Notes under the pieces: generated by a model
The model's input: only the letters and a program-made list of their open reading frames with translations
Database searches by the model: none
Told to the model about the DNA's origin: nothing
Assembly (NCBI GenBank): GCA_964035545.1
Contig: OZ037771.1
Location: 6,070,628-6,134,627 of the forward strand
Direction of reading: 5' to 3'
Source: Bugula neritina
Lineage: Eukaryota; Bryozoa; Gymnolaemata; Cheilostomatida; Bugulidae
DNA length: 64,000 nucleotides
Shown here: positions 1 to 50,300 of the stretch, piece after piece
How positions within the stretch are numbered: position 1 is the stretch's first letter
How the letters are laid out: every line of letters starts with the position of its first letter
Translations under genes and position numbers: made by a program

Positions 1-1452
1 CAATCGATCCGAGCACTCCTCTGGTTTTGAGAAAATCTGTTATACTGAGATTTCTGAATAAAACAAACATACATTGTTTAAAACATTGATGGTCAGGAAT
101 TTCATGTTGTTCACAGAAATGTCGCAATGTGGGGCAAACCTTTATCCAGGCAGAAAATATAAAAGCTGATTTAAATATGTCAGCATAGTATGCTTTCTGC
201 CTGCACAAATTTCTGCTTGTAATTAATAAGTAGGAAAAGCTGTGTGATAGTTCATTGTATGTCTTTTTGCATTTATTCCAGCTAGATGAACAGTTTTACT
301 AAAAATGCCAGGTAACAACTTTTCTTATGAACAAGCAATATGCCATGCAATGTGCACGTCTCCGCGTCTTTTTTAAAACAGATTAAACCTGTTTTTGTAA
401 TTTGTACATCATATATAACATTGATTACTTGCAAACTAGTTTTTATTGTGGATAATTTTCTTGCACCTTGCAACTCTGTTTTTCACACCTATCTGTCTAT
501 AGCTAGCATGACTTGAGATGCAGTACTGCTTTTGTGACTGGGACTTTCTGCTATTATGACTTGGAACTTCCTACTATTGTGACTTGGAACTTTCTGCTAT
601 TGTGACTTGGGATTTCCTGTTCTTGTGACCTTGACTTACTGCTACTGCGATCTATAATGACATATGTTCTAGTGACTTGAGACTTACTGTGGTGGCATGT
701 AGTACCTGGACTCTGTCATAAAAGCTGCTTTTGTTAAACTTGTGTGTTTCATTCGCAAATGATGACTGAAGAAAATATTAAATACTAAAATAGTTTCTCA
801 TTAGCACTCTGTAAATATTTTATCAAGTCTTTTGTTTATGTAGACACATACTAGTTCACTTAAAACTGACCATGTCGATTATTAGACCTCTCCTCCAGCC
901 CACCCATATTGTCTCCTCTGACTACACTAACTCCTTGCATTATATATACTGGGCAGAACTTTCTGTGACAGCTGACAGTTGACCTTAGTATTCATTCAAA
1001 GTCACTCTTGACTATTTACTAATAAGATGTAAACTGTACTGTACGCTTTGTGTTTGGCTGTTATTCACACGCTACAGTTCCTGCAACCTCTGGCTTGGAA
1101 TATGTAAATGCTGACTTGTATTAACCAGTTTCACCAGGTGCACCGCTACTGTAGGACTCAACATTCTATGTTTTAATATAATAAAAAATACATGTGTGTG
1201 AATTCAAAATGTTATTTTGTGTCTGACAGTCATAATTAATCTAGAATGGCAGCAAATTTAAAGAGCAAGTAACTTCAAATGATATCTTTTTTCTTTTATA
1301 GCTGTAATAAAGTTGCTAAAATTAGCAAGTTGTTATGAAATGAATAGAAAATGTTTAATAAGTTTATTCACTTTAATACTTACTTTGTTTAACGGATTAC
1401 AACTTTACAATATCCTAATATGATGTAGGTGAGCTATATGATGCTGTTGTAG
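1..1452. other. Upstream flank without a recognised gene
   Basis: No open frame here has coding character or family similarity. The only structure is a degenerate tandem repeat at about 533-690. A good acceptor (TTGTAG at 1447-1452) lies four bases before the first ATG of the KAP gene, so an upstream 5' exon of that gene probably lies in this stretch or beyond the window edge; I could not identify it. Confidence 0.5.
533..690. repeat. Degenerate minisatellite, about 23-bp unit
   Basis: The phrase GTGACTTGGAACTTTCTGCT recurs with substitutions about five to six times and decays toward 690. No coding frame is associated with it. Confidence 0.6.
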
Positions 1453-1456
1453 GGCA

Positions 1457-15415
<13,959 letters not shown>

Positions 15416-16308
15416 ACATGTTTGTATTTTGACTCAATACTCAACAAAAGAGAGGATAACTCTGACAATCAAACTCGCGTTACTTTCAATTATAATTTCC
15501 TTGTTTACAGCGTTCTGTGATATAGAATTTCTTATTATTTTCTACAATACTTTTACATGGCTACATGCAAACGGTTTGAACATAATATGCAAACAGCGTG
15601 TAACAGTACTGACCTTGTTTATTTCTACAATTACATGTACATTCTTGTCTCTTAGCTATTATAGTACATATACCTGGTTGATTATGTTATGCTGTTTTAT
15701 ATAACATGTATTACTTTCAGTTGCTGCATGCAGAGCTCTCAGTATTATTAAGTTTTGTAAATATTTTTATTTTAAATTGATATTCATAATAGATTTTTAA
15801 AGTGAATGAAGTTAAAATTATGTACTCTACATATTTTTTCTATAATGTTATATAAAATATAGACCATATAAAAATAAACTATATCTATGCAGCATGTTTG
15901 TAATATTGATTTTATGTAATGGTATTGTGACACTTCCATGATCTCTCTTAAATCAACTGGTGATATGATTATTGGGTTTAACCAGGCTAATGATGCAGAC
16001 TGAATGCAATTACTTGAAGGACTGGTGGTAATTAACCACATTACAGCTCACCCACTGGACTAGGACTTGAGCAGTAAGAGAGTCTGCATCAGAAATTAGA
16101 CAAGATTAGCAGCTCACTAGACAACACTAACAACTTACATATATGCTTCTCATACAATAACTCAAGTTGGTTATTTTAATAATCAGCTATAACTATATAT
16201 TAATTTTTAGGTTTTTTCTTTTGTAATAAAAACCTTTCACTTGTCAAGTCTAAGTGAGGCTGGGAAAAGATTGGGGTAATAATTAAAGTATCCTAGGTGC
16301 AATTTAAC
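15416..16308. other. Spacer: KAP 3' region and iGluR-A upstream region
   Basis: About 890 AT-rich bases between the KAP stop and the receptor ATG. It should hold the KAP 3' UTR and the promoter and 5' UTR of the first receptor. I saw no convincing TATA or initiator motif. The hydrophobic open frame crossing 15348-15704 is out of frame with the KAP exon and shows no family resemblance. Confidence 0.5.
15873..15878 (+). promoter_or_regulatory. Candidate poly(A) signal of the KAP gene
   Basis: AATAAA lies about 460 bases past the stop codon at 15413-15415, before the next gene on this strand. I saw no closer canonical hexamer. The choice rests on motif and position only. Confidence 0.35.
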
Positions 16309-27170
<10,862 letters not shown>

Positions 27171-28987
27171 ACGGTCTACTGACGCGTAGTACTAGAGAAT
27201 GATGGAACTCCTCCACGAAAACTGACATGTTCAGACTTTCTTGAACACTGATTTGCTGATAATAGTTGCAAAAGTGCTCTATGCTGAATGTAGATTTTAA
27301 GAATAAGCGAGTTAGTAGCTACTTAGTTTATAAATCTTTTAAATTTTTTGAAATCTGCATCCAATTCTAATAGATTCCAACTAAATAATACTATTAGTAC
27401 TACAGCAAACCCAACCAGCTTCTTCTTCCTGTTGGTGTTTCTTGTAACTGTACAGTTCTGTTGTGGACGTTAAAAAAAGTAGTACACCAAAGATTTGAGA
27501 CTTACATCCTATCCCCTCAGACACACTTTACTGTAATGTTGACAGTAATGTAAAATGTCAGCCATTTTTAAACATGCCTGGGCTGACTGTCCGACGTTAT
27601 GGTACATCGAGGATCAAACACTGCTTGATTCAAAAAATTACGCCGGGCTCCTATTGGGTAGGGAGACATTTGCATCAACCCATTGGATATAAATATCCAA
27701 TGAGATATCATAGATCTTACCCAATAAACTTTGAGACCTTCAGCCCGAACTTTTTAAAATGGCTGATGTTTGATGTTACGGTCGATGTTACGGCAAAGTG
27801 TGTTTGAGGGGTAAGACTGTTATGATGCTTTAAGTAAACTACAATAGTCAGAAGAGAATGGCTCACATAATAGCTGCTATTTATAATATTTACTTTTCTC
27901 TCCAGCTTCAGAGTTTTAATTAAATGAGTAATAGATTATAAAAAACTCCACTGAGGTTTTGATTCTTGTACACATAGTTCATCTAGTCTAGATAGGATGC
28001 TGCTTACCAGATACTCATGCTGCTAGTTGTAATGCAAGCTATGTATTATGCAGGTGCTTTCATCATACATACTTCTACACATTTTACAGCTTTAATGGAG
28101 CATAATTTAGGGCAGCAGTCATAAAAACACTATAAGTAGTTTCCTTGTGATTTGTATATACAAAATATCGCCCATAGATAAAAATAAATCGTTCATTCAA
28201 ACTGTCTGTATAGACTATAGAACTTTTCAAGTGACTGCTAAACCAATATGTAGTATGTGTGACAAAGTGTCTTAATCACTACAAATATTGCAGTAGTTCT
28301 TTTAGAAAGTATTCATGTTAACTACATGGCACAAATTTAGCAGCAGAAACTTGCAACATATTTTTCCTTTGTTTAAAGTGTTTATAAAAGATTAATGTTT
28401 TGGCCCTTTCTTAGCAAATAAGGTCTGAAGCTGTGATAACACATAGTAAATTGAACGTTTTTAATTATGCCATATTTATGGTAAATTATTGTTAACTTTT
28501 AGCTTATATAACATTATATCAGCAATATGTTCAGATTTACATACTTTTTCATGTTTTAGTACTTAAACATCATGAGCTGCAGTGTAGTGTATATAAAGAT
28601 TGGTTGCATTACATAAACCTTGATTTTAACTATACATATCAACCACTGTTGCCCTGCTCCTTTGTCACCTGCAGCACGTGCTTATAAACTACAATAACTT
28701 AGTCCAAGTAGCGAACATATAATTACTGTTGGGTTATAATTATATTAAAGCAGGCAATTATCTTGTTACATGCCAGTAGTTGAAGCCTAAACATTGATGT
28801 AATTAAACCCAATGGGAGAGATGATGGGCTCCTTGATGTCACGACTCTTACTAATTGTTACACCTTATTCAATTACTTCTGGCTACAGAAATATTCAATT
28901 TACATCATTGATGTGCAAGAAGCAGCTGGTGTTGGCATGTAGGCATAGCAGGGTTCAGACGGCATTGCTTGTGAATTACTCTTGAAC
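27171..28987. other. Spacer between the two receptor genes
   Basis: About 1.8 kb with no coding signal. It should include the 3' UTR of copy A and the promoter of copy B, and it contains a MITE copy at 27510-27814. No core promoter element stood out. Confidence 0.5.
27510..27814. mobile_element. MITE copy 2 with terminal inverted repeats
   Basis: Same family as 4197-4486, with shared core and ends. The left end TCCCCTCAGACACACTTTAC mirrors the right end GGCAAAGTGTGTTTGAGGGG. It is about 305 bp and lies just downstream of iGluR-A. An AATAAA inside it (about 27722) could be captured as a poly(A) signal, which is untested. Confidence 0.75.
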
Positions 28988-40971
<11,984 letters not shown>

Positions 40972-41047
40972 GCAATAAATCCAGGGTAAAGTAATACTGG
41001 GCAACAGAAAAGTAAAACATATTTATTTACATTTATTTTTATCTGCT

Positions 41048-41053
41048 AATAAA
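41048..41053 (+). promoter_or_regulatory. Poly(A) signal of iGluR-B
   Basis: AATAAA lies 76 bases after the stop codon (40969-40971) and is the first canonical hexamer on this strand that is clearly past the coding region. Confidence 0.6.
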
Positions 41054-41364
41054 GTTTTGTGCATTATAATTTATCTGTATTTGATTTGTTGTACAATTAT
41101 GCAATAGTATGATACTATACAATAGTATAGACTATAGCACAATAAGTCAAATGTTTTAAAGAACATTTTTCTTTTTATCTCAATCATATTTTATTGAGCA
41201 ATGTTAGATGTTGTCTTTAGGCTAAAACAGGTTCTTGATATTTCAGTTATATTTGCCAATTTACTGCTTTACCAATTCATAGTTTTAACAATAAATTAAT
41301 GTTATGAATGATTCAGACAGAAGAAATCCCTGTTATCTGTTAAGTTTGTAGAATGTACATTAAT

Positions 41365-41502
41365 AGTACGGTGTACACTGTACCAGTACAGTGTACAATG
41401 TACTGGTACAGTGTACAATGTACTGGTACAGTGTACAATGTACCGGTACAGTGTACACTGTACCGGTACATTGTACAATGTACCGGTACAGTGTACATAT
41501 AC
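41365..41502. repeat. 20-bp palindromic minisatellite (GTACAGTGTACA type)
   Basis: About six units of the type TGTACCGGTACAGTGTACAA are composed of overlapping palindromes (TGTACCGGTACA, GTACAATGTAC-like). It lies about 310 bases past the poly(A) signal of iGluR-B. Confidence 0.85.
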
Positions 41503-41869
41503 GATACAGGTTACAGTACATACAACGGAGGAAATATTTTACTAAAAACTGTATGTTACATGATGACTGTCTATATGAGTAAACATAATGTTCATGCCAA
41601 GTAAAAGTTTTCTACGCTGTCTTCAACTGCTGCTTGTTTGTGTTACATAAAAAAAAATCTTACAGCAATTACATAACTAATACCAGAATATTGACAACTT
41701 TGAAACATCCAAACAAGTAAATTAATTTCTTTGTAAGTAAAGCTGCTCGAAGGTAAAACGTCAGAATTGGAAGTGTTTATAACCAGACAAAATATAAATT
41801 TGTGGACACAATTGATGGGTATCATCAGTTGCAGACGTATTTTAGGAAAATAAACCTACAACATTTGGC

Positions 41870-42075
41870 TGTGTGTGTGTGTGCGTGTGCGTGCGTGTGT
41901 GTGTGTGTGCGTGCGTGTGCGTGCGTGTGCGTGCGTGCGTGTGCGTGCGTGTGTGTGCGTGTGTGTGCGTGTGTGTGCGTGTGTGTATGCGTGTGTGTGC
42001 GTGCGCGTGCGTGCGTGTGTGTGTGTGTGCGTGTGTGTGTGTGCGTGTGTGTGTGCGTGTGTGTGCGTGTGTGAT
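41870..42075. repeat. (GT)n/(GCGT)n tract
   Basis: About 205 bases of GTGTGTGCGTGC-type alternating purine-pyrimidine sequence. Frames through it encode only Cys/Val/Arg repeats and are artefacts. Confidence 0.95.
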
Positions 42076-42289
42076 GAGATTTTTAAAATAATTTACTCTA
42101 AAACAGCACTACTATAGCTTTGTACAGCAGACTGGACTGCAGTCGTAGTATTAAAGTGCTGAGACTGTTTGCATGCAAAGTGAGAATAACTTCAATTAAA
42201 GATAACTAACTCTACATGAGTAAATATTTAAAGCTTATAAATCAAAAGCATTGTTGATCAGCGATTTATTGAGTACTGCTTTGATTAAG

Positions 42290-42428
42290 TAGGCAAACAG
42301 AGAATAATTCCTTCTTGCTTAATTGGGCAGAGAGGGAATAACTCCTTTTTGCTAATTCAGCAGAGAGGGAATAACTACTTTCGTTCAACTGGACAGAGAG
42401 AGGATAACTCCTTTTGTCAATTGGGATT
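42290..42428. repeat. About 35-40 bp tandem repeat, four diverged units
   Basis: CAGAGAGGGAATAACTCCTT recurs as CAGAGAATAATTCCTT, CAGAGAGGGAATAACTACTT and CAGAGAGAGGATAACTCCTT, each followed by a TTCAATTGGG-like linker. Confidence 0.8.
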
Positions 42429-45400
42429 TAGTAAAGTGCATTTCATGCATGCTTGTGTTTCACACAAAAGCCACTAAGTCTAGTGTATTCAACACGATTT
42501 CAAAACTTTTTCCTTACCAGCAGCTCCATGCAAAGAGAAAACAACTCCCTGAGCAGAGCTGTTTTGTTATTAGCTGGTCACATGACATAGAAACTCTTAA
42601 CACTACTAAACAATGTAGTTATCAACATAATATAAATGAGTTATATTTTTAGTCACACTATTTATTAGATACACCTGTAAGCCAATGTAAATATTTACAA
42701 ATGGAAAGGACAACTCCATGCAGAAACTACTAATTTTTATTGTACTCATATAGTTATCTCATTCTTTGCTAACTTTATATCTGAGAATAATCTCACAGCT
42801 CAAAGTGTGACCGTGATAAGCAGAACTTGAGGCATGCATATGTAAAACTGTTTCAACGGTCTTTTGACATAAAACCATTTTGAAGTCATTTACTTTGGAA
42901 AAAACCTGTTATGCGGGATTAAAACTAACTGGTGCATATCAAATCATTAGAGATTTTAAATTCAATCAATTATTATTTCAATGTTTCTTTACATAATATG
43001 CTTTTGATAATATTATATTTACTGTTTATACTGTGGAAACTGTTCTTGTTGCACAAACATAAGCTGTTAGAATCAATGTGGCGGTGCAATAAATAAGCTC
43101 TCTGTAAGCTAGCTGCAGCACAGGGTTGAGGGAAAATCAGCACACAGATTGTAAATAACCTATCTATTTTTTTGTCTTGTAAATTATATTATTGTGTAGC
43201 TAAACTAAGACAAGGCTATTATACTTTAGAAAACTGTTGTGATTATATTTAGCAATCACCTCTATTTTTAGATTACAGCCTTTATGTGCAAGTAATATAT
43301 GGTGCCTTTGGTAAATTCTTTGCTTGTGATATCATAACATTCAAGCCCAAAAACAATAAAAATAATCGAATTATATGCATCAACATATTTTCCTGCTCTC
43401 ATAACCCAATAATAACCCATATATGGTATGGAATGCAGAAGACTTGCAAAGTAAATACGTTCAAAATTCCCCATTCCAAAAATCCCCATATGTATGCCTT
43501 TTTATTTTTGCTATGGTTTGAGATTTCACAAAATAAGCAATTGGAAAAGTTAAAAAATATTCAACAGAACTCATTTATTCGAACGTTTAGGCAGCACCTA
43601 CTATATTCACCATCAGCCGGTTAGCTTTGCTTCAGCTTTAAATTTTTATTTATCGATTTTTGGGTGTCTGGGAGGCTTAAGATATACTTGAATAATACGT
43701 AAGGAGGTTCTGCAGGTAGGCTGATTGGTAGAAAGTGTTTACAGAAAGCTCTCAAAATATTTTCTATTTCTTATAAACTGTGAATTAGTGAAAAGAAAGC
43801 CAAGTGCTGCTAAATAATGGCAATCAATAAGATCAATAGAGCTTCCTTTATTGTAGATGCACATATAATTTACAAAACTAACAGCGATTTTCTATAGAAT
43901 AAAATGCCGTTACACTGAGTACACAAACACCTGTTGTACATTTTAATGCTTGGCTTTTCACTTAACAATATAGTCTAAATTCAAAACTATAATTGGAAAA
44001 CACACACACCTTATGGCATGCCCACCCTGGACACAGATATTTTGCACAAACAGTACAAATAACTCAATGCAAAATGCTAGGACTCTGCAAATGTTCTTAA
44101 TATAGTAATAATGATATTTGTAAGATAATGTCATTACTCTCTGTACACACAGCATAATACATTAAAATATAAAACCGACAACCACAAAAATTCTGAAAAT
44201 TATTGGCTACTACACCACTTGTTCACTTATCACAAAATCAAATATGAAATAAAAAAGTGGGTATTCACTTGCTGGAGCCTTCCCTACTAGCACCCCCCTT
44301 CCTCCCCCCACCTTATATTTATGATTATTCCAATATATATAACATTTAAGTCCTGTTGCTTCATCTGGAAAAATTACAGCAATTTTTCATCACCTGAAAT
44401 TTGAAGTTGTCATCTCTCTATGGGTAGTTGCATTCAAACCTAAATATAATTAATAAATAAATAAATGAGTTTTCAATCACATTTCAGGTCACATGGTGCA
44501 CTAAGTTGGTCATTTTTGCTTGTGGAGAGAGTATTTGGCTATACAGAAATCCTTATACAGCTAGCGTGTAATACAACAGGCCACAGCAAGGCACCAATCT
44601 TCTAATCTCAGTCATCCTTGGTAATAAAATAATATAATAATACTCAGAATATTTCAGCAGTTGTAGCGTAATCTACTATGTAAACAACAAAGCATTTCTT
44701 AGTTTGTCTACATGCAGCTCTCAAACTAATGATTTATTTTAGCAAACAGTGCATGTTCTGAGAGAGAGTTAAAGGTATTGTGCCTCACTAGGTTCGGATA
44801 AAAGACATCTACTTGAGTGACCAGTTTGAAGTTCAATGTGCTTTATACTGACTACTAAAAACAGTTTTCTGCATTGACTAGCGTCTCAAAGCAAGACCTC
44901 TTTGCAAAAGTCTGTTTACACTTATAGCTTCATAGCTACACTTCAGCCTAAAAAAGGCTACAGTTATTGAGCTTTGCATTACGAAAAAATTGCTTTCAGC
45001 AGTTTATAACAATTGCTTTAACCCACAAGAAGGCGAGGCGAGAGAAAGTAACCAGTGCTGATTGAATGGTTGCGTTGAATTCACCACAATTATTAGGAAA
45101 CAGTCAACCTTCCTTTCACCCTGTCATGCAACAGAGGTTTTAAACATACCTTACAGTGAATTGATAATTGGGGTTGTAAGAGTAGTAATTCATTCTCGCA
45201 AAAACCCTCAGACTGGAACCGATACAGGTATAATTCTACTGTAGTAAGCAAGGCCATCATTTTTATATTGGACTCCTATTGCTTTTCTTATAAGTTTGGA
45301 AGCAGGTAGTTATCATATAAAGCAGCACACAGGTTGTGTTGTAAATTCCAATGTTTGCCTCTTTTGTAGCAAACATCCAGAAAGCTACAGGCATTGCTAG

Positions 45401-46085
45401 TATAACTGGTGATAGCATATTACTACCAGGGTGTATTGCATGCATGTGGCAACTGCAATGTACACATTTCAAGCATTGATTGTTAATCAGCAAATAGTAG
45501 CTTGCTTGCCTGGGTGCTAAGATAGGTTGCAGTTATATCGCTGTTTTTGACAATGAGTATGAATATAATCTAACGTAATTTATGAATTTCTACAACAATA
45601 TGTTGAATATTGTATTAAACAAAATTAGAATAAACTTATATGCAATGAAAAAAATGAGTATATAACAAAAGTAACAAAAATGGAGATATTTCAATTAATT
45701 GAAAATAGTACCAAATAAATAGTGAATATGCAAAAACTTATTGACCTTATCAATATTAACCGGCTTCATTGGTTGAAAGACTTAATTCTGTTCAATATAT
45801 TGCTAGCTATATATCATTATGCATGAATAACTGTTGTGCAATTTACAGCATAAAAGTATATATATAATAAATTCATATAAACACAAAGTATATACAATCT
45901 GAATAATGTAGACAGTACAAATATTGCATAATTTTGTTAATAATATTGCAACCAATATTTTGGCTTTTCAGTTTATATCTCAGAACTATGTACACTGTTT
46001 GATAGAACCCACTATGACATATGTAATCTCGTTGTTTAAGTTTTCTCTTATATAAACACAGAATAAAAGTCAGTCACTCCAACCG

Positions 46086-46974
46086 TTACTGATCTCCCAA
46101 CTGGAACCCGCCGTAAATGCGTATGCTGCTTTCAAATCCTGGCAATAAACTTTCTTTATATTGTTTCCTAGCTTCAAGGCGAACTCGCACCATTGCTATG
46201 AGACTCAAGTTTCGCCCATGTCTCACTTTCACTTCTTCACCGTTCGCAGTCTGTTTTTTGCCTGTTTCAACTATTGCATTCAGAAAATTTAATTTGTTTA
46301 AAGATTTGGTAACTTGGTCAAATACTTTCACCATTCTTTTCTCACTGCATTCTTTGGGATACATTTTGCAAAAGTTAATGATTTCCATAAGTTCTTGTGC
46401 GTCACCAAGTGGCTCCTGGCCCAGGACACTTAGCAGTGGCGCTGAGAAAATAAACAAAGATTAATTACAGTGACTGAAGACCTTGAAAACATTTTCAATA
46501 TGCAAATCACTATAAAGCATTTTTTGTATTGTATTATTAACAGGCAGTATTTATAAGAACAATCTTCAATTTACTCCTATCGGTTTTTATCAGCTGACGT
46601 TTCAAAATATTTTATCTGTATCATATGGTACTGAGCATAACAAACCAACTTTGCAAAATATCATGATACTTTCTAAGCATTTCAATACGTATTAACCATA
46701 AAAAAATGAAAGCCAAGATGATTTTCAACAAGTGACGAGAAATCTTCAATTGTGACACTTCCATAATATTGTCAGTATAATTTTTTTCAAACCACTTTTA
46801 CAGTACATAAAGTTACTTCAAACTTTTTCAGAAAACCTACTTTTAATAAATTACAGAAAATTATTTTAAATTTTTAGATTATTAATTTGTTTTACCTTTC
46901 AACTTGTCAGGTTTTGGTATTCTTCTTGCTGCAGCTATAGCAAGTAGCACTAAAAGGACCACAATGCCTTTCAT
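46086..46974 (-). CDS. Small secreted protein, family not recognised
   Basis: Two coding exons on the minus strand: 46974-46896 and 46441-46086, joined in phase 1, giving 144 residues. The ATG opens a clear signal peptide (MKGIVVLLVLLAIAAA) followed by a basic stretch (RRIPKPDKLK) that might be a processing site. The mature part is about 120 residues, helix-prone, with two cysteines ten residues apart (NFCKMYPKECSEKR), then lysine- and arginine-rich segments (GKKQTANGEEVKVRHGRN) and a C-terminus YGGFQLGDQ. There is no further cysteine pattern, membrane segment or known motif. Donor (AAAG, GTAAAA) and acceptor (TTTTCTCAG) are good, and the frame is open across the join, which supports a real gene. 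It could be a secreted hormone-like or lineage-specific effector protein, but I assign no function. It stands alone between the receptor pair and SREBP. Confidence 0.65.
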
Positions 46975-47098
46975 GTTTCAGAATATCGTCATGCTACAGC
47001 TGCTGCTTTAAATAAAGTGAGGCAAAGTCAGGCTAGGTTTAGTATTTATTCTGTGTTCAGGTTATGCCAACAAGTCTAGCGTTTATTAGGCAGCATTC

Positions 47099-47335
47099 AT
47101 GAGGCAGCATTCATTCATAGCCTTAATTGTTTCTCTTGTTCTATTTACAATTAGCATCTACATCCTCCTTGTTATAATCCATCACATTTATCAATTAAAA
47201 ATCCAATTAAATGTCCTAACAATTACCGGTTTTCTTGATGAACAAATCACGCATTGGCTTTCATTGGTTGAAAACACAGTGATTGGCTATGCAGCAAAGG
47301 CTTCAAAGAGGCTTGGGTATATGGAAAAGCAGTGA
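47099..47335 (+). CDS. Doubtful small membrane ORF
   Basis: A 78-codon frame starts MRQHSFIALIVSLVLFTISI and has one long hydrophobic segment (about residues 7-30) followed by a mixed tail. It diverges from the small secreted gene (minus strand ATG at 46974), so the two would share an upstream region. There is no family match, no splice support and no clear promoter, and AT-rich DNA yields such hydrophobic frames by chance. Confidence 0.12.
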   Translation: MRQHSFIALIVSLVLFTISIYILLVIIHHIYQLKIQLNVLTITGFLDEQITHWLSLVENTVIGYAAKASKRLGYMEKQ

Positions 47336-50300
47336 TAATGAGTTAATAGGCAGTAATATATTGTTTCAGTTAGACCTGACTATAATAACCAAGTTGGCAT
47401 ATAATATAATAATATCAACTAGGTTCAATATCTTTGACTATTTAGCATTGTGTATAGCCTATAGGATTATTAACCTTGGTTTTTACCAAGTCTGCCAGCT
47501 GTTAGGATTTGTCCATCAAACAATAAATTATATTTATCTTGTAGGAGTTGCACTACCCATGAATTAAGTGACATGAACGATGTCACATGACAAATTTTTG
47601 TAAATGTTGTCATCTGCCATCACGTACAAAATATAAAATTTTTGTGTCACAGAACATATTTCGTGGTCACAATCAGATTTAGGCTTCAACTTATCAGTCA
47701 GAAGGAAGGCCCAACTGCCAAAACAGAATCAAATCATGGCGAGTGAACACATGTTTCTACTTCTTTATAGAGTCCGGTTTGGCGGCAAGTGAGCAGTTTA
47801 TGGCGTAAGATAGTCATGCTAGATTTTGATATTTATTCCCTTCTTGCAGCAATGCTGTTATCAGTTTTGCTCTAGCATGTATATAAACAGTATTTCTATA
47901 ATAGATCCTAAACGCAAAGATATTATGTTGCGAATGAAAGACACGACATTAATTATATTTACACACATGCTTATACATGCTTAATAAAAAAAATAATAAT
48001 GATGACATACAAGTGCGTGGAGGTTAAGTGATCATCTCGCGTCAGCGTCTTAAAGAACAAACAGTTAAGTAGCTGTGCCTTGAAGCTATTTCATCCTTTA
48101 AAGAGCTTTATAACACTATATTCTATATTAGTACACTCTATAGTTGCACATCATTGTCAGAGGTTTATTAACCTTGGCCATTTAACAGCCTGTTATTCCA
48201 AATCAAGACAGAACTTTCCCTTTCTGGCAAACTTTTGTATTAAATATATACAATAATGATAAAAAGCTTTGGGTCTTTTTAAATTTAAATCGATTATAAT
48301 CAATAAGTGATTTCCTGTGCGATTAAAAAGTATCTACTGCTTTCAAATGTTTAGTTTGAATCGGTCTAAACGGTAAAAATTATTTTGCAGAAATTACATT
48401 CATTGCAATAGAGTTATTAACTAAATAAAACGATGCACATGTTTAATAATGAATTTATAACCACATCTTGGAGGCATTATATGTGTTTTATCTTCAATAC
48501 AGAAACTCAAACCTTTGATTCAGAAATATATATAACAACTTCTGTGACTCATATGGGATCAACTAAGGACCAAATATTAACCTAAAGCAAAGTTTTGAGA
48601 ATTGATTGAGTGTGAGAGATTAACTGACTAATAATAAGACTTGGTCATTTTTACAAAAGGTTTAAATTAGCCATTATTTACACAGTTATCAGCTTCTTTA
48701 CAGTTTTTATTCTGAATGATGTTAAAGCTATTGTTCAACAGGTAAACACATAGCCTATATAATAATGCAATAAAATGACCAACAAAAGAAAGAAGGGTTA
48801 ATCATTTCTATAGAATCGCAGGTGATTCTAATAGAAACTAAGTCTATAGACACTTATTTCTAAAATCAGCTGATTTTGCACTTGAAAACATTCCATGATT
48901 GAATAAAGACAGTCTAATTAAAGTGCCAATTGAGCTGTGCCGGTTTGTTTAACAAAATTGAAAAGAATTTATTTGTTGAACCGATAATCAATGAGCAACC
49001 GATATGCTTTCATTCCTCACTTTACTTAAGACTTGATTAATTAAAAGATTATCATAAAAATAGTAACACTTCATAGTGATCAGGCTTGCCTCTACAGACC
49101 AATCAAAAGCACCGTTACTGGCAAGTCTTCAATGTTTGTTCTTTTAACATAATATTTTCTGAATTACATTCCAAGTAGATGACCGGCACCTAAAACTCTA
49201 TTTACTTAGAGCATTCATAAAATGCTGCCAAAGTTCTTATAAGCATCATATAACAGCTGCAGTTGGAGCCTCTGCAATAGGTATTCGTGCAAACGGACAG
49301 AAAAACAAGCATCTCCCGACCTTTTACCTCTTCCTCAATGCTCCAAATTGTTCTGTTAAGATCTGTAACATTAAGTTTGTAAGATCAAAAAAAGTAAGTT
49401 TAATTATTGATGCATAAATGATGTTAGAAATTTAAATCATTTCAAACAGTTTTCAGATAAAGCTTTATAAAAATTTTACAAATTCAAATCCAAATTAAAA
49501 TATTAAAATATTCAAAAGCATTATAGTCTAAACAACTGCAATTACTGAGGTAGGTTGTTTTGAAGTTTCTATGTTATTTTAGAAGCGTACTGTATAGGCA
49601 ACTAGGAGAAAAAAACATTGCATCAATCATTACACAAATATATGTGATAATTCTAAAATTGTGGTTAGTGTCACTTTGTTTTGGCACAAAACTCTCATGC
49701 AGATTTGAAAGTATCTTTAAAACCTGTTAAACATTTCTTTTGGAATAAATGAGTGAAGATGTTATTAAGTTGATGTTGTAGAATGTCCTGCCACTACCCC
49801 CTTCACCTGTACTCATTTCAAACCAACTTAGTAACAGAAATATAGCCTCATATTCATAATCCTAAACAGAAATAGAGGGTGCCAATCAAATATGTAACAT
49901 TTGACAGTTACTTTTAATTCACTCGGGCTATGCACTCAATAAACCGGGTCAAGCGCAAGTCAACAAGAGATTTGATCAATAACTCTGCCGGTAAACCTGT
50001 TGACATCTCAAATAATTTAAAGCAGTCGACCAGAATAAATTAAACAAGAATATATTTAATATAATATAATGATTGTTGTACTAAATAGTAATATGATAAT
50101 TATAATTATATTGTACTAAATATTAATATCGTAGTTACATTTATTCTCATACATTGCATTTTAAACTTGGAGCTAAATGGATTAGAAAGTTGTATGTTTC
50201 GCTTGGTAAGCCATACTTTTCGTATTTTAATTAAGTTTGGCAATAGAAGTACCAAAACGTCAAATAATTATGCAGACTAATAGTTCACGTTTTAGTATAG

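Larger units (their letters stand above)
41054..46085. other. Intergenic region between iGluR-B and the small secreted-protein gene
   Basis: About 5 kb without a convincing gene on either strand. Open frames here are short and lack splice or family support, including the 112-codon one at 43286. Recognisable content is limited to the arrays at 41365, 41870 and 42290. Confidence 0.6.

Noticed and set aside
43286-43624. 112-codon frame in the intergenic region
   Set aside because: AT-driven composition, no domain, no signal peptide, and overlapping frames of equal quality on the other strand.
46117-46464. 115-codon plus-strand frame
   Set aside because: Antisense shadow of the second exon of the small secreted-protein gene, whose signal peptide and splice signals are on the minus strand.
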